DNA of 64,000 bases from Neobacillus novalis NBRC 102450 (lineage in GTDB: Bacteria; Bacillota; Bacilli; Bacillales; Cytobacillaceae): NCBI RefSeq assembly GCF_001591805.1, contig NZ_BCVP01000009.1, positions 62,001 to 126,000 on the forward strand, in the 5' to 3' direction. Positions 25,563 to 34,997 of this stretch are shown here, one piece after another (within the stretch, counting starts at the first letter, position 1; every line of letters starts with the position of its first letter). The notes under the pieces are model-generated. The model had not been told where the DNA came from, did no database searches, and saw nothing but the letters and a program-made list of their open reading frames with translations. Made by a program: the position numbers and the translations under genes.

Positions 25563-26810
25563 ATGAAGAAGATTAGTTTAGCGTGGCAGATTTTTATTGG
25601 ACTGGCTCTCGGTATAATTGTCGGTGCGGTATTTTATGGAAATCCGCATGTAGCAAGTTACCTCCAGCCAATTGGAGATATCTTCATTCGATTAATAAAA
25701 ATGATTGTTGTTCCAATCGTTATTTCCAGCCTTATTGTCGGAGTTGCTGGGGTCGGTGATATGAAGTCATTGGGAAAGCTTGGCGGGAAAACCCTGCTTT
25801 ATTTTGAAATCATTACCACAGTCGCCATCATTGTTGGCCTTCTTGCCGGAAACGTATTTCAGCCAGGTGCCGGAGTAGACCGATCTAAACTGACAAAAAC
25901 GGATATAAATAGTTACGTCCATACCGCGGAACAAACAGAGTCACATTCGATGATTGACACAGTTGTGAATATAGTTCCTACCAATATCATTCAGTCATTA
26001 GCAAATGGCGATATGCTAGCCATCATTTTCTTTTCCATTATGTTTGGATTAGGTGTGGCGGCGATTGGTGAGAAAGGACTGCCGATTCTAAATTTCTTTA
26101 GAGGAACGGCCGATGCGATGTTCTATGTCACAAACCAAATCATGAAGCTTGCACCATTTGGTGTTTTTGCTTTAATTGGTGTAACTGTTTCAAAATTTGG
26201 TATCTCTTCGTTAATTCCGCTCGGAAAACTGGTCCTTGTCGTATATGGATCGATGATTTTCTTCATTTTAGTCGTTCTTGGATTAACGGCCAAAATTGTC
26301 GGGTTTAATATTTTTAAGCTCATACGCTATTTAAAAGACGAATTAATTTTAGGTTATACAACCGCAAGTTCAGAGACCGTCCTTCCAAAAATTATGGAAA
26401 AAATGGAGAAGATCGGTTGTCCGAAGGCGATTACATCCTTTGTCATTCCAACGGGGTATTCCTTTAATCTTGATGGATCAACCTTATACCAAGCAATAGC
26501 AGCATTGTTCATAGCGCAAATGTATGGAATTCATTTGACTATCGGGCATCAAATCACGTTAGTTCTTGTTTTGATGCTAACTTCCAAAGGGATTGCCGGA
26601 GTTCCGGGCGTATCATTTGTGGTGCTTCTTGCCACATTAGGAAGTGTCGGGATTCCTGTAGAAGGACTTGCTTTTATTGCTGGAATTGACCGGATTCTTG
26701 ACATGGCACGTACTTGTGTAAACATTGTGGGCAATTCCTTGGCAGCGATTGTCATTACAAAATGGGAAGGCCACAAGCTTAATGATTATCATGAACAAAA
26801 AGCAGCCTAA
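25563..26810 (+). CDS. Glutamate/aspartate symporter of the DAACS family (GltP/GltT-like)
   Basis: The 415-residue dicarboxylate/amino acid:cation symporter shows LIKMIVVPIVISSLIVGVAG near residue 45 and ELILGYTTASSETVLPKIMEKME (serine-rich reentrant hairpin). The substrate and cation site is in PTGYSFNLDGSTLYQAIAALFIAQ, and DRILDMARTCVNIVGNSLAA in TM8 holds the substrate-binding Asp/Arg/Asn. Family members import glutamate and aspartate with H+ or Na+. The start at 25563 follows AAGGGG; the GTG six bases earlier is too close to it. Confidence 0.92.
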   Translation: MKKISLAWQIFIGLALGIIVGAVFYGNPHVASYLQPIGDIFIRLIKMIVVPIVISSLIVGVAGVGDMKSLGKLGGKTLLYFEIITTVAIIVGLLAGNVFQPGAGVDRSKLTKTDINSYVHTAEQTESHSMIDTVVNIVPTNIIQSLANGDMLAIIFFSIMFGLGVAAIGEKGLPILNFFRGTADAMFYVTNQIMKLAPFGVFALIGVTVSKFGISSLIPLGKLVLVVYGSMIFFILVVLGLTAKIVGFNIFKLIRYLKDELILGYTTASSETVLPKIMEKMEKIGCPKAITSFVIPTGYSFNLDGSTLYQAIAALFIAQMYGIHLTIGHQITLVLVLMLTSKGIAGVPGVSFVVLLATLGSVGIPVEGLAFIAGIDRILDMARTCVNIVGNSLAAIVITKWEGHKLNDYHEQKAA

Positions 26811-26821
26811 TATTACGACAC

Positions 26822-26851
26822 AAAACACCTTGCGCATGCAAGGTGTTTTTA
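26822..26851 (+). terminator. Terminator of the glutamate transporter gene
   Basis: AAAACACCTTGC and GCAAGGTGTTTT form a 12-bp stem with a 4-base loop, followed by T. Confidence 0.8.
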
Positions 26852-26877
26852 ACATTGTTTGAGGGGGGGGGCTAAAA

Positions 26878-26907
26878 ACCCAGCAGCGAGTGCCCCGCTG
26901 CTGGGTT
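26878..26907 (-). terminator. Terminator of the gnt operon
   Basis: CCCAGCAGCG and CGCTGCTGGG form a 10-bp stem; the minus strand continues with T5. A run of nine G lies just beyond (26862-26870). Confidence 0.8.
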
Positions 26908-26915
26908 GCTTTACC

Positions 26916-28262
26916 TTATACGAATAAACTTAATAATAGAACAAATCCTAATCCAGCTACTGAAATAATCGTCTCAAGTAAGGTCCAGGTTGCGAATGTT
27001 TCTTTCATGCTTAAACCGAAATACTCTTTAAACATCCAGAATCCAGCATCATTCACGTGTGAGGCTATTAAACTACCAGCCCCAGTAGCAAGTACGACTA
27101 ATGCCAGGTTAACATCGGACTGGCCTAACATTGGGATAACCATACCAGCAGTTGTTAGAGCCGCAACGGTAGCGGACCCTAAGGAAATCCGTAAAATAGC
27201 AGCGATGATCCAGGCAAGTAAAATTGGTGAGATGTTAGTCCCTTTAAATAATTCTGCGACATAGTCACCTACACCGCCATTAATTAATACTTGTTTGAAG
27301 GCACCGCCTCCGCCGATGATTAACAGCATCATCCCGATGTGTGAGATAGCTGTTGAACAAGAATCCATTACTGATTTAATCGGAATATTTCTTGCTAATC
27401 CCATTGTATAAATAGCAACTAATAAAGAGATGACCATGGCAGGGGATGCGCCACCAACAAAACGAATAATGGCTAATAACGTATTATCTGCAAATCCGAT
27501 TGTTTTTTGCAGTAAAGTAATAATGGTAGCAATCGACATTAAAATAACAGGAAGCATTGCGGTAAACACACTGATTCCAAACCCCGGAGTATCTTCAAGT
27601 TTAAATGACTTTTGTTCACCTAAAGAAGCGATATCACCAGTTTTTGTAAATGATGCCGGCACTAATTTTTTAGCAAGCTTTGTAAATAAAGGTCCAGCAA
27701 TTATGACAGTTGGAACAGCGATAATAAAACCATAAAGCAATACTTGACCAAGATCTGCACCAAATTCACCTGCAATGGTGGTTGGTCCCGGATGCGGCGG
27801 CAAGAAACCGTGGGTCACAGATAAAGCTGCTCCCATTGGAATACCGAGATAGAGAATAGAAACTTTTAATTGTTTAGAAATGGCAAATACGATTGGTATT
27901 AATAAAACGAGTCCTACTTCAAAGAATAAAGCGATTCCAATGATGAACGAAGCAGCTACGACAGCCCATTGAATATTTTTTTCGCCAAATTTGTTAACCA
28001 GAGTCATCGCAATTCGCTGCGCGCCTCCTGAATCTGCAACTAATTTACCCAGCATCGCACCAAGTCCGAAGATAAGTGCGATATGACCAAGTGTCCCGCC
28101 TAATCCAGCTTCTATCGTTGAAATGACTTCGTCTAACTTCATTCCAAGTGCGATTGCCACCCCGAATGAGACAATGATAAGTGAAACAAAGGTGTTTAAT
28201 TTGAACCCCATGATTAAAACTAGTAATGCTAAAATTCCAATCGCTACAATAACTAATGGCAT
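26916..28262 (-). CDS. gntP: Gluconate:H+ symporter GntP
   Basis: The 448-residue, 12-14-TM protein is of the GntP family. It shows FKLNTFVSLIIVSFGVAIALG, IFGLGAMLGKLVADSGGAQRIA, VTHGFLPPHPGPTTIAGEFGADLGQVLLYG with the family P-rich signature, and ASHVNDAGFWMFKEYFGLSMKETF. It imports gluconate with protons. It is the last gene of the gntRKP operon, 18 bases after gntK. GGGGGA precedes the ATG. No gntZ follows, unlike B. subtilis. Confidence 0.93.
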   Translation of the reverse strand: MPLVIVAIGILALLVLIMGFKLNTFVSLIIVSFGVAIALGMKLDEVISTIEAGLGGTLGHIALIFGLGAMLGKLVADSGGAQRIAMTLVNKFGEKNIQWAVVAASFIIGIALFFEVGLVLLIPIVFAISKQLKVSILYLGIPMGAALSVTHGFLPPHPGPTTIAGEFGADLGQVLLYGFIIAVPTVIIAGPLFTKLAKKLVPASFTKTGDIASLGEQKSFKLEDTPGFGISVFTAMLPVILMSIATIITLLQKTIGFADNTLLAIIRFVGGASPAMVISLLVAIYTMGLARNIPIKSVMDSCSTAISHIGMMLLIIGGGGAFKQVLINGGVGDYVAELFKGTNISPILLAWIIAAILRISLGSATVAALTTAGMVIPMLGQSDVNLALVVLATGAGSLIASHVNDAGFWMFKEYFGLSMKETFATWTLLETIISVAGLGFVLLLSLFV

Positions 28263-28280
28263 GATAATTCCCCCAATAAT

Positions 28281-29825
28281 TTATATATTTTTATTTAGTA
28301 AGCTTCTTTGATAGTTGGCGATCATTGTATAATCTTCTTCTAATACTCTTGATAAATTAATAAAGATTGGCACTAATTGTCTATATTCCTTTGCTGCATC
28401 TTCCTTCGGAGTATGTTTGTGAGTGCTGCCAATCATTTCCGAAGCTACATCAAAGGACTCAATTTTTCCTAATGCATATAGACCCAAAATACAAGCGCCC
28501 AAACACGAACTCTCATAGCTTTCCGGAACGACTACTTCAGATTCAAAAATATCAGACATCATTTGACGCCATACCTCTGATCTAGCGAAGCCTCCAGTGG
28601 CTTGAATACGGGTAACAGGGCCATCCATGCTCTCAATTAATGCCAGGAACACCGTGTATAAATTGTAAATGACGCCTTCTAAGGCTGCTCGAATCATGTG
28701 TTCTTTCTTATGCGCCAGCGTTAGTCCAAAAAATGAGCCTCGTACGTCCGGATTCCATAATGGTGCACGCTCACCTGCCAGGTATGGATGGAATAGTAAT
28801 CCATCGGCGCCAGGTCTTACGCGTTCTGCGATCTTGGTTAATACTTCATATGGATCAATTCCAAGTCTTTTCGCGGTTTCTACCTCTGAAGCTGCGAATT
28901 CGTCTCGAATCCAGCGAAGGACCATTCCACCGTTGTTGACAGGACCGCCAATGACCCAATGCTTTTCCGATAATGCATAACAGAATAATCGTCCTTTTTC
29001 GTCTGTTTGCGGTTGGTCAATAATGGTTCGAATCGCACCGCTTGTCCCAATTGTGACTGCGACCTCGCCTTTCTTAATCGCATTCACACCTAAATTGGAG
29101 AGTACACCATCACTTGCGCCAATGACAAAGGGAGTTTGTGGATCAATCCCCATTTGTTTCGCTAATTCAGGATGGCAGTTTTTAAAAATCGCGGTTGTTG
29201 GTACCAGTTTTGATAATTGGTCACGTGTTACACCCGCAATTTCTAATGCTTCTCCATCCCAATCCAAGCCTTTTAGATTCATCATCCCCATCGAAGAAGC
29301 AAGAGAATAATCGACCACATATTGATTAAAGAATTTTTTAAAGATATATTCTTTAATTCCAATATATTTTTTTGTTTTGGCGGCTATTTCAGGACGTTCA
29401 TTCACAATCCAGGCAATCTTGCTTAATGGTGACATGGGGTGAATCGGTGTCCCCGTTCGTTTATAGACTTCATGACCATTCAATTCATCTTTTATTTTGT
29501 GGGCCCATGCCTCACTGCGATTATCTGCCCAGGTGATACAGGGTGTCAGCGGCTGGTCATTTTCATCAACGGCAATGACACTATGCATCGCACTACTAAA
29601 TGAAATGAATGATATTTCTTTTTGAGAATGTTGTTTCATTATTTTCGAAATCGCTTGTACGACAGCTTGAAAAATCTCTTCTGGATCCTGTTCAGCTGTC
29701 GAAATATCAGGTGTGTAAAGGGGGTAACCGATATTCTCTTGTTGAATGACGTCGCCTTTTTCAGTAAATAAAACGGCTTTCGTACTTGTTGTACCGATGT
29801 CTACACCTAACATATTGCTGGTCAT
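28281..29825 (-). CDS. gntK: Gluconokinase GntK (FGGY family)
   Basis: The 514-residue FGGY carbohydrate kinase has the N-terminal phosphate-binding loop LGVDIGTTSTKAVLF, catalytic-site ITWADNRSEAW, GASDGVLSNLGVNAI, TIGTSGAIR, and the C-terminal FGGY signature region GPVTRIQATGGFARSEVWRQM. It phosphorylates gluconate to 6-phosphogluconate with ATP, feeding the pentose phosphate pathway. Its start overlaps the gntR stop by 4 bases (ATGA), giving translational coupling. Confidence 0.93.
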   Translation of the reverse strand: MTSNMLGVDIGTTSTKAVLFTEKGDVIQQENIGYPLYTPDISTAEQDPEEIFQAVVQAISKIMKQHSQKEISFISFSSAMHSVIAVDENDQPLTPCITWADNRSEAWAHKIKDELNGHEVYKRTGTPIHPMSPLSKIAWIVNERPEIAAKTKKYIGIKEYIFKKFFNQYVVDYSLASSMGMMNLKGLDWDGEALEIAGVTRDQLSKLVPTTAIFKNCHPELAKQMGIDPQTPFVIGASDGVLSNLGVNAIKKGEVAVTIGTSGAIRTIIDQPQTDEKGRLFCYALSEKHWVIGGPVNNGGMVLRWIRDEFAASEVETAKRLGIDPYEVLTKIAERVRPGADGLLFHPYLAGERAPLWNPDVRGSFFGLTLAHKKEHMIRAALEGVIYNLYTVFLALIESMDGPVTRIQATGGFARSEVWRQMMSDIFESEVVVPESYESSCLGACILGLYALGKIESFDVASEMIGSTHKHTPKEDAAKEYRQLVPIFINLSRVLEEDYTMIANYQRSLLNKNI

Positions 29826-30550
29826 TTTTCCGGGTCTACTCCTTTAGATAGCATTTGTTGAGACAGCCAAAGGTCTTCTACTTTCCCTTGAACATCATCA
29901 AAGTTTTGATGTAGTGATTGAATCATCAAGTCTCTATTTTTTGTATCTATCGCTTCAATATAGAGCTGATGATTTTTCACAATCCGTGCAAAGTCATCGT
30001 ATTTTTCTTCGAAACGGTTGCGCATCGATAAAAGAATGAGAGCTTCCATAACGGGTTTTACATTATTCCAGATCATCATGATGTAGGAATGATTAATCGT
30101 CCGAATAATCGTTTCATGGAATAAGACATCTTGATAGGAAAACTCATCGGGATCCTGATATTTGATGGCGACTTTCATCATTTCGAGTATTTTGCTTAGT
30201 TCCCTTACTACCCCTTTCGTGTCTATTTTTACAAGCCGTTCAAAGACAAAGGTTTCGATAAGTAAACGAACATCATAAATTTCCTCTATTTCTTTCTCCT
30301 TTAAACCAATGACAACGGCACCCATTCTTTCCAAGCGAATCAAATTTTCAGATGCCAAAACTTTTAATGCTTCACGAATCGGTGACCTGCTTACCTCGAA
30401 ATCGGCAGCCAATTTATTTTCTGATAAAATGGTTCCGCTTTCAATCCTGCCAGAAATAATCTGCATTCTAAGCTCGCAGGTGACACGATCACCGGTGGAG
30501 GCCTTTGAAAGCCACTTTTGTGGATAAAGTAATTCCGTCGATTCTGTCAT
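29822..30550 (-). CDS. gntR: Gluconate operon repressor GntR (FadR/FCD subfamily)
   Basis: The 242-residue regulator has an N-terminal winged HTH (LRMQIISGRIESGTILSENKLAADFEVSRSPIREALKVLASENLIRLE) and a C-terminal all-helical FCD domain (YDVRLLIETFVFERL, FSYQDVLFHETIIRTINHSYIMMIWNNV). In B. subtilis it binds the operator upstream of its own gene and is released by gluconate. The identical operator is present here at 30578-30595. AGGAAGGTGG precedes the ATG. Confidence 0.93.
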   Translation of the reverse strand: MTESTELLYPQKWLSKASTGDRVTCELRMQIISGRIESGTILSENKLAADFEVSRSPIREALKVLASENLIRLERMGAVVIGLKEKEIEEIYDVRLLIETFVFERLVKIDTKGVVRELSKILEMMKVAIKYQDPDEFSYQDVLFHETIIRTINHSYIMMIWNNVKPVMEALILLSMRNRFEEKYDDFARIVKNHQLYIEAIDTKNRDLMIQSLHQNFDDVQGKVEDLWLSQQMLSKGVDPEK

Positions 30551-30577
30551 TTAACCACCTTCCTAAATTAAACTAGG

Positions 30578-30595
30578 ATACTTGTATACAAGTAT
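30578..30595 (-). promoter_or_regulatory. GntR operator
   Basis: ATACTTGTATACAAGTAT is a perfect 18-bp palindrome 28 bases upstream of gntR. As I recall it is the same sequence as the B. subtilis gnt operator. Confidence 0.88.
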
Positions 30596-30748
30596 TATAA
30601 AACAGATTTTTGAAAATGCAACCGCTTTTATAAAATTTATTATTTCTAAAAAACAATAGCTAATGATAAATTGTGGTACCCAAGAAGGGATGTTTATCCT
30701 TTTTGCCGAATTAAATTAAATCGGTGTGATTTTATAGGAGGAAATAAA

Positions 30749-31462
30749 ATGGATTTCTTATTAAAACAAGTATTTGTTGGTTTACCAAAAACAATCGGAA
30801 ACAGAGAAGCGGTAAATCCAATGGAGCGTGAATGGACTAGCGCGATTTTTAAAGAGCCTGTCGAAGGACAAGTCTGGGTCGGCAAAACGGGTTTAGCTGG
30901 CGACGGACAAGGTGATTTGAAACATCACGGCGGACCAGAAAAGGCAGTTTTCGCCTATTCGTTTGAAAATTATCGATACTGGCAATCAGAATTAGGTATT
31001 TCAGAGATAACATCCGGCGGCATGGGTGAAAATTTGGTCATGGCCAATGTAAATGAAGAAACAATTGCGATTGGTGATACCTTTCAAATTGGCGAGGCGG
31101 TTATTCAAGTTTCACAGCCTAGACAGCCATGCTGGAAGCCGGCGCGCCGATTTAAAGTAAAGAATTTAGCGCTGTTATTACAAAATACCGGAAGGACCGG
31201 CTGGTATTTCCGGGTTTTAAAAGAGGGGTATGTGGGGGCGGGTCAAACTTTTTCCCTTGTGGAACGGCCATTTCCACAGTGGACCATCGAAAAATGTAAT
31301 CAAATTATTCATGCTAGACAGCAAAATTTTGTGGAAATGCACGAGCTTGCTTGTTGTGAATTGCTTGCACCAGGCATGAGAGAAACTTTAGAAAAGCGAA
31401 TTGAGAAACGAGCCCCTGGTGGCCCGGATATCCGCGACCGGGTTTTTGGGCCGAATGAATAA
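30749..31462 (+). CDS. MOSC domain protein (YiiM-like)
   Basis: The 237-residue protein has the MOSC (molybdenum cofactor sulfurase C-terminal) domain: VWVGKTGLAGDGQGDLKHHGGPEKAVFAYSFENYRYW, GGMGENLVMANVNEETIAIGDTFQIG and VSQPRQPCWKPARRF with the conserved cysteine. A 3-alpha C-terminal segment follows (WTIEKCNQIIHA). The E. coli homologue is a molybdenum-cofactor-dependent reductase of N-hydroxylated compounds. The start at 30749 follows AGGAGG; the upstream extension is not needed. Confidence 0.87.
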   Translation: MDFLLKQVFVGLPKTIGNREAVNPMEREWTSAIFKEPVEGQVWVGKTGLAGDGQGDLKHHGGPEKAVFAYSFENYRYWQSELGISEITSGGMGENLVMANVNEETIAIGDTFQIGEAVIQVSQPRQPCWKPARRFKVKNLALLLQNTGRTGWYFRVLKEGYVGAGQTFSLVERPFPQWTIEKCNQIIHARQQNFVEMHELACCELLAPGMRETLEKRIEKRAPGGPDIRDRVFGPNE

Positions 31463-31632
31463 AATAGGATCTTTGAAGTGCGCGGCCAGTGAGTGGGAAA
31501 AAGAGCCGTCGCGGTCGCAAAACATTGCCCGTAGGGTGGGAAAAAATTAGAAGACGGGTACTGTGACATTTCGGTATTTTAAAATTGGTTCTGTTATTAC
31601 TCATTGTTGAGTTTCGTGTAGGAATGAGAATT

Positions 31633-31823
31633 AATAGGCGGAGAATTTCCGGCTAATGTAGACAGAGGAAGCTAAAGAAGCAGATATAAGCGGAGAATTT
31701 CCGATTGACTGCTCTAAATAAGGCAAAATCCAACGATTTGGATAAAATAAACGGAAAAACTTCCTTTATTTTTAAGGAAATATGGGTTTTTCCCAATTTA
31801 AACGGAATTTTCCCGTTTATTTT
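31633..31823. repeat. Array C: four CGGAGAATTTCCG-type motifs, spacing 52/61/51
   Basis: Motif starts are 31637 (GGCGGAGAATTTCCG), 31689 (AGCGGAGAATTTCCG), 31750 (AACGGAAAAACTTCC) and 31801 (AACGGAATTTTCCCG). The first two share an orientation pattern and the last two end in a CGTTTATT/CTTTATT tail, making hairpins. The same four-part layout occurs at 45320-45508. The remainder of the 31463-31919 gap has no gene. Confidence 0.8.
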
Positions 31824-31919
31824 TCAAACACAGTGAAATCAACATTCAGTAAGTAATAAAGCTTTTAGGATAAAAAGTACCAGAAAAAATAAGTTATTTT
31901 CCCCTAGGAGGAAGCGAAT

Positions 31920-32747
31920 ATGTTTTCAATACTTGTCTCAAATGATGAGGCAATTGCCCAAGGTAGTGTCTTTGAATCTGACGAGGTACAATTCAATCTG
32001 TTTCATCGAATCACTGAAGGCAGTAATATTTTATCCTGCAAAACGCAAGATGGAAAAATGATTTTTGCGCAAACACCGGGGCATAGCGGCTGGTTGTGGA
32101 TTTCAAAAGGGGTGACGGCCGAGGAACGGGATAACCTTACTCAAGAATTGGTCAACCATCTTAATGGGGCTCCGCTACCAGGGGTAACCGGCGAACCCGA
32201 GACTGCCAAAATGTTTGCGGACATTTTTTCAAAAAAGAATCATCTTCAATACGAAACCGAAATGGTAATGGAAGCCTATTATTGTCCAAAAGTAATCAAG
32301 CCGGCAAATGTTCCAGGTAAAATCCAAGCAGCAAAGTTGCAGGATGCGGATACCGTCGCAGAATATCTAGCAGGATTCTTAAGAGATGCTTTTGGGACAG
32401 CTGTTGAACCGAATACCCAGGCAGCCAAGGCGGAGACCATGTTACAAACAGGAAATCTATATCTTTGGATTGTTGATGGTCAGCCAGTTTCGATGGCGAA
32501 TATTTCTCATCGCTCTCCAAGACATGCACGGATTAATTCAGTATTTACACCGATGTCACATCGAAAAAAGGGCTACGCAAGTGCGCTAGTAGCAGAGCTA
32601 TGTCGAATCATTGAATCTGAGAAACTAGTTCCGATGCTGTATGCAGACTTTAAAAATCCTGACTCCAATAAGGTTTATCAAAATATCGGCTTTTTAGAAA
32701 GTGGCAAAATTGCGGAATTCAAATTTACAGGCTCCCCAAAGAGGTGA
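31920..32747 (+). CDS. GNAT-family N-acetyltransferase
   Basis: The 275-residue protein has an N-terminal region of about 135 residues (MFSILVSNDEAIAQGSVFES) unlike classical GNATs and a C-terminal acetyltransferase domain at about 136-270. The domain shows VSMANISHRSPRHARINSVFTPMSHRKKGYASALVAELCR (motif A with the KKGYAS acetyl-CoA loop) and YADFKNPDSNKVYQNIGFLESG (motif B). Acceptor unknown. AGGAGG precedes the ATG. It lies 5 bases before the hydrolase gene, so the two are co-transcribed. Confidence 0.83.
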   Translation: MFSILVSNDEAIAQGSVFESDEVQFNLFHRITEGSNILSCKTQDGKMIFAQTPGHSGWLWISKGVTAEERDNLTQELVNHLNGAPLPGVTGEPETAKMFADIFSKKNHLQYETEMVMEAYYCPKVIKPANVPGKIQAAKLQDADTVAEYLAGFLRDAFGTAVEPNTQAAKAETMLQTGNLYLWIVDGQPVSMANISHRSPRHARINSVFTPMSHRKKGYASALVAELCRIIESEKLVPMLYADFKNPDSNKVYQNIGFLESGKIAEFKFTGSPKR

Positions 32748-32752
32748 AACAA

Positions 32753-33427
32753 ATGTATCAAATTACGGAAGGCCAAGTTGAAAGAAATGAACAATCCACC
32801 ATCCCTTATACGTGGATTCGCGGTGAACAACCAAATAAAAGCATTTGCATCATGCTGCCAGGACTAGGTTATTCTACGGAGCGGCCGCTGTTTCATTATG
32901 CAACTGGAGTATGTTTGAATCAAAATGTGGATGTTCTACATATCAATTACAACTTTAGAAAAAATCAACATTTTAAAAAACTTAACAATCAAGAGCAAGA
33001 TAGTTGGATGTACGACGATGTGAAGGCGGTTGTCGCGGAGGTTCTGAAAGCTACCAAATATGAACAGTGTATTGTGTTAAGCAAATCGATTGGCACGATT
33101 CCGATGGCTAATGAATGGAAGCAACGGAATTTCATCAAAAATGCGATCGGAATTTGGTTAACTCCGCTTTTGAAAATTGACGCTGTATATGATGCGCTAT
33201 TGAAAACTCAGCTGCCTTCCCTTTGTGTAATCGGGGATGAAGACCATCATTATCTTGAAGAACAGATTTCTTCCCTGAAAAAAAATGAACATGTCAGTAC
33301 GGTCGTCATTCCCACGGCTGACCATGGATTAGAAATAAAAGGGGATACGTTAGCGTCCATTGATGCTGCAAAGGAAGTTTTCAAGCACATTCATGATTTT
33401 ATCACTAAAAATAAAATCAAAGAATAA
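32753..33427 (+). CDS. Alpha/beta-hydrolase fold protein
   Basis: The roughly 224-residue protein has an early oxyanion-type strand (SICIMLPGLGYSTERPLFHYAT), a nucleophile elbow variant near residue 104 (CIVLSKSIGTIPMA, S-x-S-x-G), and a late LCVIGDEDHHYLEE with the acid and TADHGLEIKGDT with the catalytic histidine. It is probably a small esterase or dienelactone-hydrolase-like enzyme. The start at 32753 follows GAGGTG, which overlaps the stop of the preceding GNAT gene. Confidence 0.72.
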   Translation: MYQITEGQVERNEQSTIPYTWIRGEQPNKSICIMLPGLGYSTERPLFHYATGVCLNQNVDVLHINYNFRKNQHFKKLNNQEQDSWMYDDVKAVVAEVLKATKYEQCIVLSKSIGTIPMANEWKQRNFIKNAIGIWLTPLLKIDAVYDALLKTQLPSLCVIGDEDHHYLEEQISSLKKNEHVSTVVIPTADHGLEIKGDTLASIDAAKEVFKHIHDFITKNKIKE

Positions 33428-33428
33428 A

Positions 33429-33466
33429 GAGTTAAGAAACCTTTCCAGCATTAACTCGTCTTTTTC
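33429..33466 (+). terminator. Terminator after the GNAT-hydrolase pair
   Basis: GAGTTAA pairs with TTAACTC and a T5 run follows after CG. Confidence 0.6.
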
Positions 33467-33481
33467 TATAAAGGGATGTGT

Positions 33482-34342
33482 ATGCTTGTGTTTAAAAAAA
33501 TAACCTCAATTGTTTTAATCACGTTATTGACTGTTTTTATATCCGGCTGCGGATTAGATAAAGGTGTTGCCGGTGACCAGCCTACTAACAGCGGGCAAAA
33601 TAAAAAACCTGCCAGTAACGAAGTTAAAGAAATTCACGGCATGATGGAAAATATCGAACGGTTAAATCTATTTGTTGAACATGTACAATCTGGTAAAGAC
33701 GATAAGGTAAGGCTTACCCGATATACGGATGAAGGCGATCCTATTTATCACGACTTAGCTAATCATGATTCAAAACTAACCATACAAATAGATACCACCG
33801 AAGATAAATTTGGTCAAGGGGAAGTAACCACCTATGTCTGTAAAGGTATTCAGAAGCAAGAATCGGAGACAGAAACAAAATACATTCTTGAACAATGCCC
33901 GGATTTCACTGACCTATTAACCATTTCCTATGATGTCGACAAAGAGGATTATTTTGCCTTTGAGTTAAAATATGGGGTAGGAAAGCAAAACGTCATCGAC
34001 ACAAAAGGACAAAAGTTAATTAAAGATTTACAGAATGGGGAAACCGTTACTGTTAGCGACTTTCAATTTTCAAAAAGTGAAATGAACGCCATTTATAAAC
34101 GGATGATTTTTTCCAATTACCTTGGAGAGAAAAAGCTATCAAAGGAATGTAATCAGAAGCCGTATAAAGGCTATGAAATGAACGTTTGGATTAATAGCGG
34201 AGAACAGCATTTTGAATGGTCGGAATGTGATAAGAGTAATGATGGTCAGGAAATGAACGAGTTAGTTGCTAACATCCTTGAAATCTTGAGGAAAAATTCG
34301 ACTTATCAAACACTGCCAGAAGTTAAAGCTCAGTATGAATAG
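33482..34342 (+). CDS. DUF4362 lipoprotein
   Basis: The 286-residue protein has a lipoprotein signal peptide with lipobox (VFISGCG; lipidated Cys at about 23). A Gly/Asn/Lys-rich linker follows, then a DUF4362-type domain at about 45-145 (VKEIHGMMENIERLNLFVEHVQSGKDDKVRLTRYTDEGDPIYHDL, ILEQCPDF). A second half follows, ending in a WINSGEQHFEWSECDK motif. It should be anchored to the outer face of the cytoplasmic membrane. The start at 33482 follows AAAGGG at 6 bases. Function unknown. Confidence 0.8.
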   Translation: MLVFKKITSIVLITLLTVFISGCGLDKGVAGDQPTNSGQNKKPASNEVKEIHGMMENIERLNLFVEHVQSGKDDKVRLTRYTDEGDPIYHDLANHDSKLTIQIDTTEDKFGQGEVTTYVCKGIQKQESETETKYILEQCPDFTDLLTISYDVDKEDYFAFELKYGVGKQNVIDTKGQKLIKDLQNGETVTVSDFQFSKSEMNAIYKRMIFSNYLGEKKLSKECNQKPYKGYEMNVWINSGEQHFEWSECDKSNDGQEMNELVANILEILRKNSTYQTLPEVKAQYE

Positions 34343-34359
34343 AGGAAGGAAAGATGGCC

Positions 34360-34743
34360 CTATAAGCGGTCATCTTCCCATGCCCTGTCATCGTCTTTAA
34401 TATTGTACTTTTCTTTTAACGCTTGTTCTTCTTGACTTCGTGTCTCCGTACTTTTTAAGGGTTCTTTTCGGCTCTTATTTTTAATTTCCAGTTGACTCGC
34501 CTCCAAGGTTTGATCAAAAAAGCCTAAAGCATATTTAACTCCTTCTTGAATATCATTTGTTTCGTAGGCATCTAAGTCCTCATGAGTAACCAATAATTTA
34601 ACGCCTTCCAATTCGTACCCGCTGTCTAAATCGATATCCAAAAGTACTTCAAAACCTTCAGCATGTTCCATGACTTCAATAATGTTAAACGTTTGAATAG
34701 CTGTACCCGTTTCATACTCAATGGATTCCAGAAAATCTGACAA
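34360..34743 (-). CDS. Hypothetical acidic protein
   Basis: The roughly 127-residue soluble protein has a compact N-terminal half (DFLESIEYETGTAIQTFNII, FEVLLDIDLDSGYELEG) resembling the short gas-vesicle GvpO or uncharacterised YozQ-type folds only vaguely, and a charged low-complexity tail (KNKSRKEPLKSTETRSQEE). I assign no family. AAAGGCGGTG six bases before the TTG at 34743 is a near-perfect ribosome binding site, which decides for that start over the GTG inside it. Confidence 0.5.
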   Translation of the reverse strand: MSDFLESIEYETGTAIQTFNIIEVMEHAEGFEVLLDIDLDSGYELEGVKLLVTHEDLDAYETNDIQEGVKYALGFFDQTLEASQLEIKNKSRKEPLKSTETRSQEEQALKEKYNIKDDDRAWEDDRL

Positions 34744-34997
34744 AATTAACACCGCCTTTGTTCCAATGGTAACCTCTCATAGTTTAACCGCAGCAGCTTC
34801 TGATATTCCACTTTAGCGATATTTACGGGTACTGTATGTTAGAGAATAATGTTGTTCCGTCTTCTTAAATAAACAATACAAAATATTATGAAAGCGATAA
34901 CATTTCGCGTTGTTAAATGGTATAATTAACCATGGGGCCTCATGATTTTTTTTACATCCTGCACGACTTATTAAAATCATGGAAGGGGAAGAGAGGA

